A stretch of 64,000 bases of DNA from Euglena gracilis (GCA_039621445.1 CP154955.1:57320619-57384618); one strand, 5' to 3'; shown: positions 39,776 to 49,739, numbered from the stretch's first letter. The notes: generated by a model from the letters alone, not told the origin. Numbers and translations: made by a program.

Positions 39776-40440
39776 GGCTTTGCCCGATTTCCTTACTGGA
39801 CCAGGCCAGCAAGGACACAGGCAATGCCGTGAGATAGAGGAACTTTCACCAGGAAAGCATATCTTGGGTCTGCTTCTCCATCACAAGGTAAAAAAAAAAC
39901 AGAAAGAGAAGGAAGGGAGAGAGGGGAACCCAAAAAACCCAAAACGCGCAAAAGAGGTTATCCGCTTATGCGGTTACCTACTTATTGCGGTAAAGGGGTG
40001 GAAGTGGAAGAGCCCGCTTAGAAAGTGGGGATGTAAGGTTTTCATTCCAGAAAGTCCCATCCTCCCAGGTTTGGGTGTGCCTATGGCACTTGGGGTGGTG
40101 TTTTCCATGATGGGAAAACGAATTCTCGGGTGGGTGTGGAAGGAGGGGGCACCCTGCCAGTCATACCTGACCAGGGAAGAAAGCCTATTTACAAAACCAA
40201 CTGCCGACGACAGCGATTTTACCCGGGGGGGGGGGGGGAACGGGAGAGGAGTGGGGGGCTGGTCAAAAGACCTTAGACAGAATTTTTACTATCTGGCAGT
40301 CTTATGGGGGCCTTAAGGCCGAAAAGTAACAAGTTGAGTCTATTATTGCGGTGTGCGCGCTGTACGCTGTGCGTCTTCTTACTGGCGGCATATACCGCTG
40401 GTGAGGGCTTCACAGAGCTGCGCGGACACGATGTTGTCGA
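39776..40440 (-). other. Element B 3' noncoding region
   Basis: Patchily conserved with 15,451-16,331 of element A (AAACGCGCAAAAG; ACAAAACCAACTGCCG; GCCTTAAGGCCGAAAAGTAA). No ORF supported. A 13-G run lies at 40,215. Confidence 0.55.
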
Positions 40441-40929
40441 TGGGGTATCCCCAGAGGCTTATACCTCAGAATAGTGGGCAATAGCCCTAAAAACTGTAGA
40501 TTTGGCATTTGTGCCTTGGGTGTGCAGCCTGTAGGCTGAATAGTTGGCATTAGCCAAAAATAATGGTGCGGTAGGCTTTATCGCCCATAAACATTGCCTT
40601 GCGGAATATGCATGGCACAAAAATACTACTGGGTGTATACCCGAATCAGAAAAATCAGCATATTGCCTTAAAAGATCATACTGAGGTGTACAACCGCAGA
40701 AATATTGCGGAATTGTAGCAGGCTGCTGCCAATTCACAGAACAACTGTGGTTGGTGTGGCTTATACCACTTTGAAAAACCGCAAATGAACTGCGAATGCA
40801 CATAAAAGGATGGAACATTGTTCCAATGCGGTGAAATTCATCACAAAAAGCTGGATTTCACCATTTGTGAGCTATGGTTCTTATAAACCTTGCAGAATGA
40901 CACCATTGGTGTTGCACATGATGACCATT
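40440..40929 (-). pseudogene. Element B ORF4 C-terminal remnant
   Basis: About 120 open codons on the minus strand next to the conserved 3' noncoding region. The order and a GTNAK / GTSAN motif near the end weakly match the tail of fragment C. The downstream string ATCGACAACATCGTGTCCGC is shared with fragment C near 11,745, which fixes the position in the family. Upstream, it is cut at 40,930, the start of the duplicated block. Confidence 0.4.
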
Positions 40930-40935
40930 GGGTCC

Positions 40936-41033
40936 TCCGAATTATATCGGTAAGGGGGCCCCACTGAAAAAAGTGGGGAGGGGGTCCGAATTATATCGGT
41001 AAGGGGGTACCACTGAAGAAAGTGGGGGGGGGG
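40936..41033. repeat. 49-bp direct repeat x2 with G-run
   Basis: TCCGAATTATATCGGTAAGG begins both units (40,936 and 40,985). Each contains CCACTGAA...AAAGTGGGG, which folds. This is the left edge of the duplicated block; it recurs at 54,017. Confidence 0.7.
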
Positions 41034-41742
41034 GGCAAGAATGCCGTTAGTGTGGTAAGCAGAAAAAAATACTGCAAATATGACAAAATCTCATCATTAG
41101 TGACTATGCCACTGAGAAATACTGACTTTTGTCAGATTTTTAGGGAAAGCCCTATCAGGATTTAGGGCAGAAATGCAGATTCTGCGTGGAGAGTTGCATT
41201 TTTGCAACAAAAAGTGCAACTTTGTTGCATTTTGAGTCATTTAAGACTGCAAATTTGCCAAAAATGCGCTTGAAAATACAAGTAAAACATGTCTATGACA
41301 TCTTGAGCAAAGAAAAATTGCCATTATCAGCATATCCCTTTGCATTCCACTCTGGCATAGTGCCTCATGGTCACTCCCATTAGGGATATGAATGCCAGAA
41401 TAGGGAAAAACAACCAAAAATTGCAGAAAACCAATGAATTAAATGAAAATTTGCACATAAGTGCTCCTAAAAATGATTCTAGTGAGTCGAAATGGCTCCA
41501 AATTGTGGGCTTCAGCCCTCTGAACTGTACCAGGCCTAATAGCCCTTACAGAGGGGGCAATGGGCAGAATGCTGCCAAAGGTACTAAAAAATGGCCATTA
41601 GCCAATCTGGTAACCAATGGTAATTAGCCATCAGAAACGATGGGGAACAGTATAGAAGCCTTTCAGGCTGATTTGCCAGTCTGGTACACGATGGTACAAG
41701 ATCTGGCCCAAAATTTGGCTTTTGGCCAGATTGGCTGGCTTA
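41034..41742. other. AT-rich gene-free flank left of the mariner-like element
   Basis: No gene. It contains exact small hairpins, for example 6-bp GTTGCA/TGCAAC with a TTTT loop (41,193-41,208) and TGCAAC/GTTGCA with a TTT loop (41,215-41,229). Origin unknown; it may be part of element B or of another element. Confidence 0.45.
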
Positions 41743-42110
41743 TTGCGTTTTTCGCTGTAATTCGCCCGCGGGGAATCCCTAATTGCCTGGTGGGAGGTGT
41801 TCTTTGCCCGAGAGCCCCGAGTCGTCCAGAGAGCCGGAAACAGCCGGGTTCGGTATTTTAAAGGAATGCCTATCACTTGCAAATGCTTCCGGCACTCAAT
41901 ACTTTGTTTTTATTTTTGACACTTTTTTGGCCTTGAGCCCGGCGCAGAATGATTCAACAAGAGGTCCCATGTAGATCCAGACCATACCGGCATAAAATTA
42001 ACCCTGAATTCCAATGCCCAATTCTCCGGCTTACAGAACCCCCTGAACCCAATTTCACCATCATTTACATTTCGAAGCGTTTTCTAAGGTACTTTTGATT
42101 TAAAGATTTA
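41743..42110. repeat. Mariner-like left TIR
   Basis: 368 bp, inverted match to 47,241-47,608 with a few substitutions (for example TGTTCTTTGCCCG versus TGTTTTTTGCCCG). Confidence 0.85.
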
Positions 42111-42281
42111 CCTTTGTCTTGTTTTGCTGTGCTGTGCCCTTTTCAACAACATCTACGCAAGGTTTGAGCACTAATCACTGGATTTTTCTTGAGATTTCCC
42201 CCTTAAAAATTCTTATTTAATTTTTTTTATTTTTTATATAAACTTATTTTTCCCACAATTCTCCCTTTTTCCAAACAGAAA

Positions 42282-42680
42282 ATGCCACCAAAAGTCACTG
42301 CAGTGCAAGCAGTCATAAACGCTTATGAGGGAGGGAAGGATTACCACATGGTGGGGGAATGCCTGGGGATGAAACGAAGGACCATCAACTGGACAACCGA
42401 GCAATATCAGAAAACTGGCCGAGTTGAAACCAAGAAGCGTGGGAAAGCGCATCCCAAGTGGGATTTGGATATTGAAACCTTTTGTGTCTCATTTGTGGGG
42501 CACCACAAGGCGGTGTGTTTTCAGGGCGGGCGGGGGAAAACAAACTTTCATCTCTAGGCAACCTTGGAGGATATAAAACACGCTTTGCGACAACAATTTG
42601 GGGACTCGAAGCCTGAAATTTCGATTTCCACAATTGCAAAAAGGCTTGACAAAGCAATGATAACCTGGAAGGTGTGAAAG
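42282..42680 (+). pseudogene. Mariner-like transposase, N-terminal DNA-binding part
   Basis: ATG at 42,282. MPPKVTAVQAVINAYEGGKD is a helix-turn-helix lead, followed by GECLGMKRRTINWTTEQYQK, the recognition-helix region. After a stop (TAG, 42,556-42,558) the frame continues as a second helix region (PEISISTIAKRLDKAMITWK) up to a TGA near 42,678. This bipartite helix-turn-helix head is typical of Tc1/mariner and pogo transposases, which bind the TIRs. Stops plus the RT insertion downstream make it inactive. Confidence 0.75.
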
Positions 42681-42810
42681 CCCTTTTTCCCCAAAAAAAA
42701 TCCCCCCCCCCTCCAAAAGGTCGCAAGCTACGAACCACACGCAAGAAACTCGTACTCCCTCGAGGCAAGCCGACCAGGGAGGAAGGGACACCGAGGGCGA
42801 AGCACAAAGA

Positions 42811-43272
42811 CCTTGTGAGGCCATGCCTTGCTCGCCGGCGGTGTTGTTTGGATTGTTTGGGTGCGCTGGGTTAGGAGCTCCCGCTTAGTGCCTTTTTCCG
42901 CCGGAGTTGGCTGATTCTTAATTTGCCCTTCGACAACCCAGAAGAAAGGAACTTCAATTCAAAGAAGCTGCTTATTGAATTTCAAAGAATTGATACAATC
43001 GAATTATCCGGAAGGTGACACTCATGGAGAATATCGAATCCAATTTTGTTGACATATTCAAGACTTCAATGAGAAATGCAATTGTCAACACGAAGAAGAG
43101 CGTCGCTGAACAACAAGAACTGGCTGCAGCCACAGCTGGACGACCTGACGGCGCGGTGCAACCGTTGCGATCCGTGGCTGTCCCTCCCCCCCCAGAAAAA
43201 GTTTCTGAAAAACCACCCAGTGACAGCCACAGAATTTGGCAGACAGTGGTCAGAAAAACCCGAAGGACACCA
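42811..43272. repeat. RT element left inverted repeat
   Basis: 462 bp; contains the first 83 codons of the Gag-like ORF (ATG 43,024). It matches the reverse complement of 45,638-46,099 with few differences (for example ATG/GTG at codon 4 of the longer frame). Confidence 0.85.
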
Positions 43273-43938
43273 AAGCCAAGGCAGCTGTCAAACCACAACG
43301 GCAAGGGCCATGGAGGCCCAAATCGCAGTTACACCAATACCTTGTTCAAGCTGGGCCATGGCGGCCAAAACAGCAAAGGCCATGGTGGCCGATGGAACAA
43401 AGGCCAGGGTGGCCAACATTACCAAGGCCAGGGTGGCCGATTCCACAAACAAATGCCCAGTGGCAGGGGCAGGACAGGTCCACAACACCCCCCCAATCAT
43501 TTCTTCATCAAAAAGCCCATCAGGGGAAAAAGATTGGCCCCCAGAGGCCCCCCAAGATTTTCAATGGGCATGGCGCCCAAGATCAAAGAGAAGTCAATGG
43601 GGACATCAAGAAGGCCAGTGGGCCCAGAATTATCATCAAGGCCACTGGGGCCATTGTCATTCTTATTGGGCTCAACACCATCCACAACAAATTCAAGGCC
43701 ACTGGGGCCATCAATTATCAGAAGGGGAAAAACCCCAGAAGCTAAAAGGCTGTCCCCCAGCAGGGGGTTTCAATGTACGATGGCAGCCCCAGGAGGATGC
43801 CCCCAAAGGGGCAATAGAGGACAAGGGGGGCAACCCCCCCTCAATATTCCTTATCAATGCCCATGGCAGGGGCAAACCAAAACAAGGGGGAGACCCAAGA
43901 TGGGGCCCCTATGGTACGTCAATCGACAACGCCAATGA
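43024..43938 (+). CDS. Gag-like ORF of the RT element, copy 1
   Basis: Frame from ATG 43,024 (MENIESNFVDIFKTSMRNAI), about 304 residues. The start is a helical domain encoded inside the inverted repeat; the rest is Gly/Arg/Gln-rich, with GHGG and GQGG repeats (RWNKGQGGQHYQGQGGRFHK) resembling RNA-binding RGG-type sequence. All three forward frames are open over about 43,236-43,745, so the true frame in the middle is uncertain. In this copy the RT frame is reached by a frame change near the GGGGGG run at 43,825-43,830; copy 2 has GGGGG. No zinc knuckle. Probably an RNA-binding Gag analogue. Confidence 0.5.
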   Translation: MENIESNFVDIFKTSMRNAIVNTKKSVAEQQELAAATAGRPDGAVQPLRSVAVPPPPEKVSEKPPSDSHRIWQTVVRKTRRTPKPRQLSNHNGKGHGGPNRSYTNTLFKLGHGGQNSKGHGGRWNKGQGGQHYQGQGGRFHKQMPSGRGRTGPQHPPNHFFIKKPIRGKRLAPRGPPRFSMGMAPKIKEKSMGTSRRPVGPELSSRPLGPLSFLLGSTPSTTNSRPLGPSIIRRGKTPEAKRLSPSRGFQCTMAAPGGCPQRGNRGQGGQPPLNIPYQCPWQGQTKTRGRPKMGPLWYVNRQRQ

Positions 43939-45548
43939 CAAAGTGGAGGATCAGAGAGTCTGTGAGCAAAGCATGCACACCCCCCCAGCCACCTTCAGAG
44001 AATGCTCAATCCCTAGTGGCACCAGGGGTGCAATGTCCAACACCCCCCACCCAGCAACCCAAAAATCATCTAATTGGGAAAATAAATTCCATGGAGGAAA
44101 AATGGGGAGACACCCCCCTGTACCAGAGACTTCAGAAAAGTCTAAAATGGTGGTCAAAAAATGCCACCCCAGCAACATGTCAACTAATCAAAAATGGAAT
44201 TCAACCCCCCTGGGTAAATCCCCCAAAATTGTCCACCCACCCAAAACCCAGAGCCAATCTGGACCTGAACCAGGCAGAAAAAATCCTACTGGATTACGAA
44301 AAAACTGGGGCAGTGAAACGGGTTTGGGATTCAAAAACCCAACATTTGATCCCATGGTTTTTAATTTCAAAACCAGAAGGGGGAACAACCAAGTGGAGAA
44401 TGATCAGCGACTGCAGAGAAATAAATCTGCAGTTTCAAGTAAAACCTTTCAGGCTGGATCACATCCAGCACATTTTTCCAGTTTTGGAAAAAGGCCACTG
44501 GGCAGCCAAAATAGACCTAAAGGATGCCTATTTTCATATTCCAGTAAGTCCAGGCCTAAAGCCATTTTTAAGGGATCAGGTAGGGGGGCAGACCTGGGAA
44601 TTTCAAACAGGCTGCTTTGGGCTAAATATAATGCCCCAAATCTTCATGTCGGTGATGAAAACGTTCGAAAAGCTGTGGAGAAAAAGGGGCATCCAGGTGT
44701 ATATTTACCTGGACGACATTTTGCTGGTGGCCCCCACCCAAAACACATTGCAAAATCACCTCAACAGAGTTGTCAAAGATTTGCTGGATTCTGGGTTCAA
44801 AATCAATACAAAAAAGTCCACCCTCCAGCCCACCCAAGTGGTAACCCATCTGGGTTTTCAACTAAACTTCCAGGAAGGAAAGCTACAGGTGCCCCCCCAG
44901 AAAGTCAAAACCATAAAAAAGGAGCTGGGAAAAATTGTGAAAAAAGATTACATGTCAAAAAGGCAGTTGGCTGCCATTCTGGGCCACATAAGATGCAATC
45001 TAATGGCCCTGCCCTTTTTAAGGGCTTTTACAGACACCCTGGCAAATTTTCTGGTGGCAAAGTCCACAGCCCCCTGGGACTCAAAACACCCCATTTCCCA
45101 GGAAATCAAAGCCCAATTAAGGGAAATAAAAATTCTGCTAGACACCTGGGGGGGCAGACCCTTCCCCCAAAATGCAACCAGAATGTTGCACTCAGACAGC
45201 AGCACCCATGCCTGGGGGGGGCTAGACATCCACACAGGAGAAATTGTGCAGGAATTTTGGAGAAAAGACTCCATTTTGCACATCAATGTAAAGGAGCTCA
45301 GTGCAGCAATCAGCACTGTGAAAAGTTTGAGCAAACCTGGAGAAACCGTTTCCTTGTCAGTGGACAACCAGGTAATTTATTTTTACCTAACAAAAGGTGG
45401 GGGCAGAAAGGAGCCCTTCAACAAAATGCTAAGACCACATTTCAAGTGGTGCATGGAGCACCAAGTAAACCTCCAAGTCAACTGGGTGCCTTCAAAGGAA
45501 TGCCTAGCAGACCCCATCAGCAGGTGGGAAATGGACAGGGGGGATTAA
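43857..45548 (+). CDS. DIRS-type reverse transcriptase-RNase H, copy 1
   Basis: 563 residues from ATG 43,857; the coding start may instead be a frameshift from the Gag-like ORF. RT motifs: WFLISKPEGGTTKWRMISDC (167-186), AAKIDLKDAYFHIPVSP (216-232), GCFGLNIMPQIFM (252-264) and active site YLDD (284-287). RNase H acid residues D447, E480, D503 and D552 are all present (LHSDSSTHAWGG; VKELSAAI; SVDNQ; LADPISR). The sequence copies RNA to DNA and removes the template. After the TAA the same frame continues LETDLFASPG up to the right inverted repeat, the start of a module normally longer in DIRS RNase H. It is intact in this copy, broken in copy 2. Confidence 0.88.
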   Translation: MPMAGANQNKGETQDGAPMVRQSTTPMTKWRIRESVSKACTPPQPPSENAQSLVAPGVQCPTPPTQQPKNHLIGKINSMEEKWGDTPLYQRLQKSLKWWSKNATPATCQLIKNGIQPPWVNPPKLSTHPKPRANLDLNQAEKILLDYEKTGAVKRVWDSKTQHLIPWFLISKPEGGTTKWRMISDCREINLQFQVKPFRLDHIQHIFPVLEKGHWAAKIDLKDAYFHIPVSPGLKPFLRDQVGGQTWEFQTGCFGLNIMPQIFMSVMKTFEKLWRKRGIQVYIYLDDILLVAPTQNTLQNHLNRVVKDLLDSGFKINTKKSTLQPTQVVTHLGFQLNFQEGKLQVPPQKVKTIKKELGKIVKKDYMSKRQLAAILGHIRCNLMALPFLRAFTDTLANFLVAKSTAPWDSKHPISQEIKAQLREIKILLDTWGGRPFPQNATRMLHSDSSTHAWGGLDIHTGEIVQEFWRKDSILHINVKELSAAISTVKSLSKPGETVSLSVDNQVIYFYLTKGGGRKEPFNKMLRPHFKWCMEHQVNLQVNWVPSKECLADPISRWEMDRGD

Positions 45549-45637
45549 TCTTTAGACCCCCAACTTTTTCAATGGCTGAGACAACAGTTCAAAGATTTCA
45601 TAAATCTGGAAACAGATTTATTTGCCTCCCCAGGTGG

Positions 45638-46099
45638 TGGTGTCCTTCGGGTTTTTCTGACCACTGTCTGCCAAATTCTGTGGCTGTCACTGGGTGGTTT
45701 TTCAGAAACTTTTTCTGGGGGGGGAGGGACAGCCACGGATCGCCACGGTTGCACCGCGCCGTCAGGTCGTCCAGCTGTGGCTGCAGCCAGTTCTTGTTGT
45801 TCAGCGACGCTCTTCTTCGTGTTGACAATTGCATTTCTCATTGAAGTCTTGAATATGTCAACAAAATTGGATTCGATATTCTCCACGAGTGTCACCTTCT
45901 GGATAATTCGATTGGTTCAATTCTTTGAAATTCAATAAGCAGCTTCTTTGAATTGAAGTTCCTTTCTTCTGGGTTGTCGAAGGGCAAATTAAGAATCAGC
46001 CAACTCCGGCGAAAAAAGGCACTAAGCGGGAGCTCCTAACCCAGCGCACCCAAACAATCCAAACAACACCGCCGGCGAGCAAGGCATGGCCTCACAAGG
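45638..46099. repeat. RT element right inverted repeat
   Basis: 462 bp, inverted copy of 42,811-43,272. It therefore encodes an inverted copy of the Gag-like N-terminus on the minus strand, which is why a 108-codon minus frame appears at 45,569-45,895; it is not an independent gene. Confidence 0.85.
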
Positions 46100-46152
46100 G
46101 CAAAGTGCAGAGCCCGAGGTGTCTCCGCTGACACAAAAATCAAGAGGATGAT

Positions 46153-47183
46153 TTACTTCATGAACCTCACAATGGAAATGTCTTTGGGGTAGGAGCCCCT
46201 TTTCATGGACGAGACCGGCCACACGCTTTGGACAAGGCCGCACTACGCCCGGGCACCTCGCGGGCACCGGGCACACGCCCCCGTCTACTCTTCGCCCGGG
46301 AAAAGGATTGATTGCCAAATAATCAGTGTTCATTTTTTAAATTGAAAAAAAGTGAGCCCTGACGAAGACCGTCTCCCCAAACCTGGGCCTGGTCCATTTC
46401 TCAATCCTGGAGGCAGCGATGTCATTCAGAATGAATATGCCCCTTTCCGGGGGGGGGGGGGGGGCGGGGAAGGGTTCAGTCAGGGGGGGGGGCAAGAAAA
46501 AACGGCTCACGGGAAATTTCTCGGGGGGGGCAGGGTGGGGGCAGGCATGAAAGGGCTGGGGGAAATTTTCAAACGGTTTGGGTTTCTTTAATTTTCATAA
46601 AAAAATTCATTAAAAAAACCTTAAAAAATACTGTAAATTTTCAAACGGATTTTTTATTTAACTTTCAAAACAAGATCATGAAAAAAAAACTTGAAAATAT
46701 TCTGGATTACAATAATACACTCCAAAAGTACAAAAACGCATATTTTTCCTGAGTTCGGGAAACCTGTTTGTGGAGTACATTTCTGAGCTGATGACCTTGC
46801 TGGACCACAAGTACCCTTTTAAAAGGTTTTTGCTGGTGCTGGACAACTTACGAGCACATCAACGAGACACATTGGACCTGTTTCTGGCACACCGTGGGCA
46901 CCACTACATGTTTTTGCCCCCCTACTCGCCCATGCTGAACCCAGTGGAGTACTGTTTTTCCACATTCAAAAGCGGCACAAAGCAAGAGCTGATCTTACGC
47001 CACACAGAAATATGCGCAACTGACAATCTACAACGTGGGCAAAAGATGATTGCCAGGGCGAGGATATTAAGGGACGTCATGAAGAACAACATTGGACTGA
47101 TCACCCAAGCGAAAGTGGCGCAGTCTTATGTACACGCCATGGGCTACCTTCCGGCTTGCCTAAGTGGTGAAGACCTGCTGTGA
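46153..47183 (+). pseudogene. Mariner-like transposase, catalytic part
   Basis: After the RT insertion the transposase resumes: a stop at about 46,188 is followed by PLFMDETGHTLWTRPHYARA (first catalytic Asp, near 46,206), stops near 46,340, then a low-complexity G-rich and AT-rich insert, then FLLVLDNLRAHQRDTLDLFL (second Asp, near 46,835) and PPYSPMLNPVEYCFSTFK (Glu, near 46,945), ending at 47,183. The D, D and E of the DDE triad are each recognisable. The enzyme would cut and paste the TIR-bounded element; this copy is dead. Confidence 0.8.
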
Positions 47184-47240
47184 GAAAATCTGCGTTGCCT
47201 TGATTTGCCTTCCTGCTCTGCACAAACAAACCGAGGAAAA

Positions 47241-47608
47241 TAAATCTTTAAATCAAAAGTACCTTAGAAAACGCTTCCAAATGTAAATGATGGTGAAATT
47301 GGGTTCAGGGGGTTCTGTAAGCCGGAGAATTGGGCATTGGAATTCAGGGTTAATTTTATGCCGGTATGGTCTGGATCTACATGGGACCTCTTGTTGAATC
47401 ATTCTGCGCCGGGCTCAAGGCCAAAAAAGTGTCAAAAATAAAAACAAAGTATTGAGTGCCGGAAGCATTTGGAAGTGATAGGCATTCCTTTAAAATACCG
47501 AACCCGGCTGTTTCCGGCTCTCTGGACGACTCGGGGCTCTCGGGCAAAAAACACTTCCCACCAGGCAATTAAGGATTCCCCGCGGGCGAATTACAGCGAA
47601 AAACGCAA
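47241..47608. repeat. Mariner-like right TIR
   Basis: 368 bp, inverted copy of 41,743-42,110. Minus-strand open frames here mirror those of the left TIR and are not genes. Confidence 0.85.
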
Positions 47609-47610
47609 TA

Positions 47611-48629
47611 ATTCACTTTTTCACGATCTCCTCAAATAAGACTACCGTGCAGAGTTACAGCGATCTGTTTGCACCGCTGGACGGCTCATCGAACGAGCTT
47701 TCGAATGAGGGGTAACATGGCCTATCGTCCAGCTACAGGCGCTGAGATACGTCTTTGATATTTTGCCTGTGTGAGTGAGCTTTTGCTACAAGCTTCCATA
47801 TTTTATTCTAGAACGCCAACTTTTGGTTTCTATCTCATAGGCCCTACTACATACAGTCAAAACCTCATGGTACGAGGTGCCAGAAATTTTGAAGCTTTTG
47901 TGGTGGTTTTGAGGCTATGCCAAAGTGACACTTATGCAAATCTGCATAAAACTAGCCTATTTGGCTTGTTTTGGCCAATTCAGCCACTTTCAGCCATGTG
48001 ATATGGCTTTGTGTGCCATTTTTTGAGGTCATATGGACTTTTCACTTTATAATATGGATTTGTGGACATTTGGTCCTTTTGGTCCTTGCATTTTGTGCAA
48101 ATTGGTCCTATGGACCCATGGACCACGTGGGTAATGGCCCATAGGCCTTGCACATCATAGGGTGTATTGGTCACATAGACCTAAGGCTAAGTAGTAGTCC
48201 ACAAAAATGCGTGTTTAAATGAATTTTCTTCATTTTTTTGGGGGGGCAACTATGTTGCAGATTTTTCTCAAGGAATTCAACTGATTTCCCTATCGGGATT
48301 CAGTTCTGCAATAAGGAAAAGGCCATTTTGTTCACAAAATAGCTGTTCTTCACAAAGTTGTGCAAGTTCATGGGAAAAATGCAGTATTTGCACTGTATCC
48401 CAAAAACTTATCACTCACCTTGTGCTTTTGCAAATAACTTTGAAGTGAGGAGCCAATTTGACCAACAAGTTTGTGGTCAAGGAGGGGGGGGATGGCTACT
48501 TTTGTTGCTTAAGTACACCAAATCTGCATTTTGAGCTTGTGGTTTGCAAATGAACAACAAAAGTGCCATTGTGAAATATGTACACAAACGTCTTTGGGAC
48601 GTATTCCCAAAAGAATATGGTTGGGTTGG
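47611..48629. other. Gene-free AT-rich flank right of the mariner-like element
   Basis: No gene. Small palindromic phrases such as TTTTGTTCACAAAAT (48,328) and repeated GGCCATTTTG-type motifs occur. Open frames lack any domain. Its source is unknown; it is repeated in copy 2. Confidence 0.4.
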
Positions 48630-48990
48630 GCAGATACCCATTTGTAAAATATACGCAATTGTGCGAGATTTGCGCTATGCACGGGTGAGGGGCGGGGGGG
48701 GGTGCGCATTTTGTTTGCGGGCTGCACAATATGCGCAGGTGGGGAGGTGTGCGCTATGCGCGGTGTGCAAAACAACATGCACGCGATGAGCGTGCGGAGC
48801 GCAATATGCGCGGGGGTGTGAGCGACATAGGCGCGGTGGTTGGGGGCGCCATATAGCGCGGGGGGGGGGGCATTATGCTCTATGCGCGAGGGTGGGTGGG
48901 GCCATAGGCGTCTGTGGTATTCGCACTTTGCGCAATATGCGCAGGGAGGCGGCCATAGGCGCTTGAGTGGCAGGGGCGCCGTAGGCGCGG
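48630..48990. repeat. GCGC micro-hairpin array
   Basis: About 360 bp dominated by GCGC-stem palindromes: GCGCTATGCGC, GCGCAATATGCGC, GCGCCATATAGCGC, GCGCCGTAGGCGC and variants, with G-runs between. Stems 4-5 bp, loops 3-6 nt. Pro/Ala/His-rich minus-strand frames here are translations of the repeat, not genes. Copy 2 lies at about 61,712-62,071. Confidence 0.65.
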
Positions 48991-49229
48991 GGGTGGTGGT
49001 TAGTTTGGTTTCAGTTATTTCCTTTTGTGTTTGGTTGTTGGTTGTGTGGAATTTTCTCCTAGAGTGCACACCATGGGCGGAGGTGCTGAGTAGTTTTCCT
49101 TGTCGCGCATGTTGGTCTGGGGGGGGGGGTGGAGTGTGTAAGAAAAATTGTATGCGAATTTGAGCTGCGGGGGTGTACAGGATTGTCTGCAATCGACAAA
49201 CCTGGTAGAAAAAGAAAAATGAAAGCAGC
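48991..49229. other. Boundary zone before element B protease remnant
   Basis: No gene; it contains a G-run at 49,118-49,128 that is about twice as long in copy 2. Similarity to element A begins at 49,230 with GCTGGGCGACTACTCGACACC. Confidence 0.4.
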
Positions 49230-49737
49230 TGGGCGACTACTCGACACCATTCGAATTCCAGGCCTTAGGGCTTTCGTCTTGGAACCCAGTGAAATGATGG
49301 GGGGTTAAGCTACTTGTTACCCCTACCACATGTGGAACGTTTGTGGATACGCGGCGGGTAGGGGGGGCACTTTCTCTTTAACCCTGGGTTGGAAACGGTG
49401 TTGGTGTTGTAAAAAACGGTATTGCTGTAATCGAAAACGGTATGTAAAAATGATGAGCAGAGGAAGTTTGGGGGGGGAAGAAGTTTGCGGAGCTGTGTGC
49501 ATTCTTGGAGCGTAAATCCATTCAACCACAAGGTCATTCAAGGGGTATCCCATGATGCACAACCGGAAACACAAAACTGTGTATAAGTCAAAAATTTGGC
49601 AGAATTTTGAGTGGGGACACCGGAAAATCCTGGAACAATGACCAGAAAGGATACTGGGCAGGGGATGACTAGGTTCATGACTCCTGTCACCTCCTTTCTA
49701 GTTGCCTCTGTAGTCTGCATCCATGGGTTTCAGGTGT
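49230..49737 (-). pseudogene. Element B Pol: N-terminal remnant (protease zone)
   Basis: Follows the Gag stop (TAA) in the sense direction. It shares with element A the phrases for MGYPLNDL (the ILGYPFLRQ region of the protease) and a repeat-rich linker, and ends with GCTTTCGTCTTGGAACCCAGT, matching 26,184 in A. The DTG triad is not recognisable and stops are frequent. Pol is lost after this point. Confidence 0.55.
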
Positions 49738-49739
49738 CT

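Larger units (their letters stand above)
42811..46099 (+). mobile_element. DIRS-like RT element with 462-bp inverted repeats, copy 1
   Basis: 3,289 bp bounded by inverted repeats 42,811-43,272 and 45,638-46,099 (about 99% identical, ends CCTTGTGAGG). It is inserted inside the mariner-like transposase gene. It contains a Gag-like ORF starting within the left repeat and an RT-RNase H ORF. No integrase, endonuclease or tyrosine recombinase is visible, and no target duplication is obvious. DIRS elements use inverted or split repeats and an RT of this type, but normally also encode a tyrosine recombinase. Alternatives: a non-autonomous DIRS derivative, or a new class using a trans-acting integration enzyme. 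Confidence 0.8.
41743..47608 (+). mobile_element. Tc1/mariner-like transposon with 368-bp TIRs, copy 1
   Basis: Terminal inverted repeats 41,743-42,110 and 47,241-47,608, beginning TTGCGTTTTTCGCTGTAATT. A TA dinucleotide flanks each end (41,741-41,742 and 47,609-47,610), the hallmark target duplication of this superfamily. The transposase gene on + is split by a nested RT element (42,811-46,099) and carries stop codons. TIRs of this length are long for Tc1/mariner. The element cannot encode its own transposase, but intact TIRs might be mobilised in trans. Confidence 0.85.

Noticed and set aside
43076-45844. 922-codon open frame on + across the RT element
   Set aside because: In copy 1 it is out of frame with the RT; the RT-RNase H motifs are in another frame (43,857-45,548). 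It is open because of low stop content in Gly/Pro/Gln-rich sequence.
45569-45895. Minus-strand 108-codon ORF near the right end of the RT element (also 58,652-58,978)
   Set aside because: It is the Gag-like N-terminus inside the inverted repeat and stops just beyond it; not an independent gene.
48509-49192. 227-codon Pro/His/Ala-rich minus-strand frame (also 61,560-62,276)
   Set aside because: Translation of the GCGC hairpin array and G-runs.
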